DNA from: Pseudoflavonifractor sp. AF19-9AC
GTDB lineage: Bacteria; Bacillota; Clostridia; Oscillospirales; Oscillospiraceae
Direction of reading: 5' to 3'
Assembly: GCF_003478995.1 (NCBI RefSeq)
Contig: NZ_QUGI01000007.1
Location: 1-64,000 of the forward strand
Length of the DNA: 64,000 nt
The notes below the pieces were generated by a model. That model ran no database searches. It was given only the letters and a program-made list of their open reading frames with translations, and had not been told where the DNA came from. The position numbers and the translations under genes are program-made. Within the stretch, counting starts at the first letter, position 1, and each line of letters begins with the position of its first letter. Below, piece after piece: positions 63,057-64,000 of this stretch.

Positions 63057-63515
63057 TCAGGTCCCTCCCCGGCGGAGATGGGGCAGTAGGGCCCGCAGCA
63101 CCGAGGTGGTCAGCATGGCTCCCACCGACAGGGCGGCGGCAAAGCCAAAGGTGTGCAGCAGGGTGGACAGGAACAGCTGGGTCTCTCCCTCCACGCAGTA
63201 CTGCATGGTGTAATAGATGCCCGCCCCCGGCACCAGCGGCAGCAGAGCCACCTGGAGGTAACCCGTCACCGGACAGCGGCGGATGCGGGCCATGACCTCC
63301 GAATAAACTCCGATGACAATGGCAGCCAGAAAGGCAGCAAAGATATCTCCCATTCCAAGGCGCACCGTCAGCAAATAGGCCAGCCAGCCCAGCCCAGCCC
63401 CAAAGCCGCAGATCAGCACGCCCACGCCCTGGATGTTGAACACCAGGCCGAAGCCCACACAGGCCAAAGAGGCCCACAGGCAGGGCAGTATATAACCCGT
63501 CATAATTTCGCCCAT
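63057..63515 (-). CDS. Threonine/serine exporter family protein, small subunit (ThrE_2/DUF3815)
   Basis: 152-residue membrane protein with four to five hydrophobic segments, matching the second half of ThrE: GFGLVFNIQG, LGMGDIFAAFLAAIVIG, ARIRRCPVTGYLQVALLPLVPGAGIYYTM. Works with the larger upstream subunit, separated by 13 bp. Putative amino acid efflux in the inner membrane. Start from GGAGG. Confidence 0.88.
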   Translation of the reverse strand: MGEIMTGYILPCLWASLACVGFGLVFNIQGVGVLICGFGAGLGWLAYLLTVRLGMGDIFAAFLAAIVIGVYSEVMARIRRCPVTGYLQVALLPLVPGAGIYYTMQYCVEGETQLFLSTLLHTFGFAAALSVGAMLTTSVLRALLPHLRRGGT

Positions 63516-63528
63516 TTTCCCAGCCTCC

Positions 63529-64000
63529 TCACAGATACTGCCCCAAAACCAGGGGGATGGCGGTACCCAGCGCCATGGCTGTGGCCACCAGAAGTACCTC
63601 CGCCGTGCGGTTGAGGCCGGAAAAAATGTCCCCCGCCATGATCTCCCGCATGGCGTTGGTCAGGGCCCGTCCGGGTACCAACACCATGAGGGTGCCGATG
63701 GTAATGGCCTCCAGATTTTGTCCCACACCGATCCGCACCAGCACCAGGGCCAGAACAGCCGCCACCGCGGCCTGAACCACCGTGCAGAAGAAGATGTTGG
63801 ACCCGGTCAGCCACTGGCCGTAGAGAATGCAGCCGCCCACCGCCATACCGCACAGCGCGGCGCTGATGCAGTCCCAGAAGCCTCCGCCGAAAAACAGGGC
63901 GAAAAATCCCGTGGTCATCATGTAACCCAAAAGCAGAACATAGGAGGGAAACTGCCGGCAGTTTGACAGCTGCTCCATCATCCGCTCCGCCTCCTCCACC
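63529..64000 (-). CDS. Threonine/serine exporter family protein, large subunit (ThrE/DUF1212), partial
   Basis: C-terminal part of the first half of a ThrE-type exporter; the N-terminus lies beyond the window edge. The visible 156 residues have five membrane segments and the VLVPGRALTNAMREIMAGD and GLNRTAEVLLVATAMALGTA blocks of the family. Together with the next gene it rebuilds a full ThrE, which is a single chain in Corynebacterium. Confidence 0.88.
   Translation of the reverse strand, partial: VEEAERMMEQLSNCRQFPSYVLLLGYMMTTGFFALFFGGGFWDCISAALCGMAVGGCILYGQWLTGSNIFFCTVVQAAVAAVLALVLVRIGVGQNLEAITIGTLMVLVPGRALTNAMREIMAGDIFSGLNRTAEVLLVATAMALGTAIPLVLGQYL

Overview
The window reads as chromosome of a strictly anaerobic, spore-forming, gut-type Clostridia member, probably Oscillospirales (Flavonifractor/Intestinimonas/Lawsonibacter-like). 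This is inferred from a complete spoIIAA-spoIIAB-sigF operon, a PerR/rubrerythrin/rubredoxin group, a SAM-I riboswitch on metK, ppdK, a butyryl-pathway-type 3-hydroxyacyl-CoA dehydrogenase, and the GC-rich, strongly third-position-biased coding style from about 15 kb onward. No rRNA, tRNA, CRISPR array, transposase or phage gene was found.

Region 1 (1-14.6 kb) is the unusual part: one long minus-strand gene train that is visibly AT-richer than the rest, except for the hutH-like gene at its far end. In transcription order it holds a LivJ-type binding lipoprotein, a four-gene cassette, LivH, LivM, a second copy of the same cassette, LivG, LivF, DhaK, DhaL, an MFS carrier and an aromatic amino acid ammonia-lyase. 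Each cassette has the order cyclophilin-like B, helical B, cyclophilin-like A, helical A. The two protein types resemble the two halves of cucumopine synthase, the histidine-opine Pictet-Spengler enzyme, encoded here as separate subunits. A LysR regulator is divergent from the train. My working hypothesis is import of a histidine-derived, opine-like compound, its making or breaking by the cassette proteins, deamination of histidine by the lyase, and phosphorylation of a triose by DhaKL. The lyase carries Ala-Cys-Gly where the MIO-forming Ala-Ser-Gly is expected.

Region 2 (14.9-17.1 kb) is oxidative-stress defence (PerR, reverse rubrerythrin, rubredoxin) plus a VTT-domain membrane protein. Region 3 (17.2-32.3 kb) is dominated by the methyl cycle: metF, a split methionine synthase (separate activation-domain protein plus metH), metK under a SAM-I riboswitch, and ahcY. 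Interspersed are xth, asnA, a GH25 lysozyme, glycerate kinase, an ATPase, deoC, hbd and greA. The 3' end of asnA is duplicated downstream with only synonymous changes.

Region 4 (32.5-45.3 kb) has a rhomboid-like protein with a zinc ribbon and then a ten-gene minus-strand carbohydrate locus: LacI regulator, ribose-type ABC importer, Gfo/Idh oxidoreductase, sugar isomerase/epimerase, HAD phosphatase, a deoxyhypusine-synthase-like protein, a PfkB kinase and a SIS isomerase. A divergent ROK-family protein lacks the usual zinc motif. Region 5 (45.4-64 kb) holds a possible small RNA, the spoIIA operon, two convergent MATE transporters, a YtrA-type GntR/ABC operon with two tiny membrane proteins, cobA, ppdK, a MarR/FUSC pair, a metallophosphoesterase, a DUF2156 protein, a SleB-type hydrolase, two lipoproteins (one SGNH hydrolase) and a two-gene ThrE-type exporter cut by the window edge.

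All family names come from reading motifs by eye; no database search was run.
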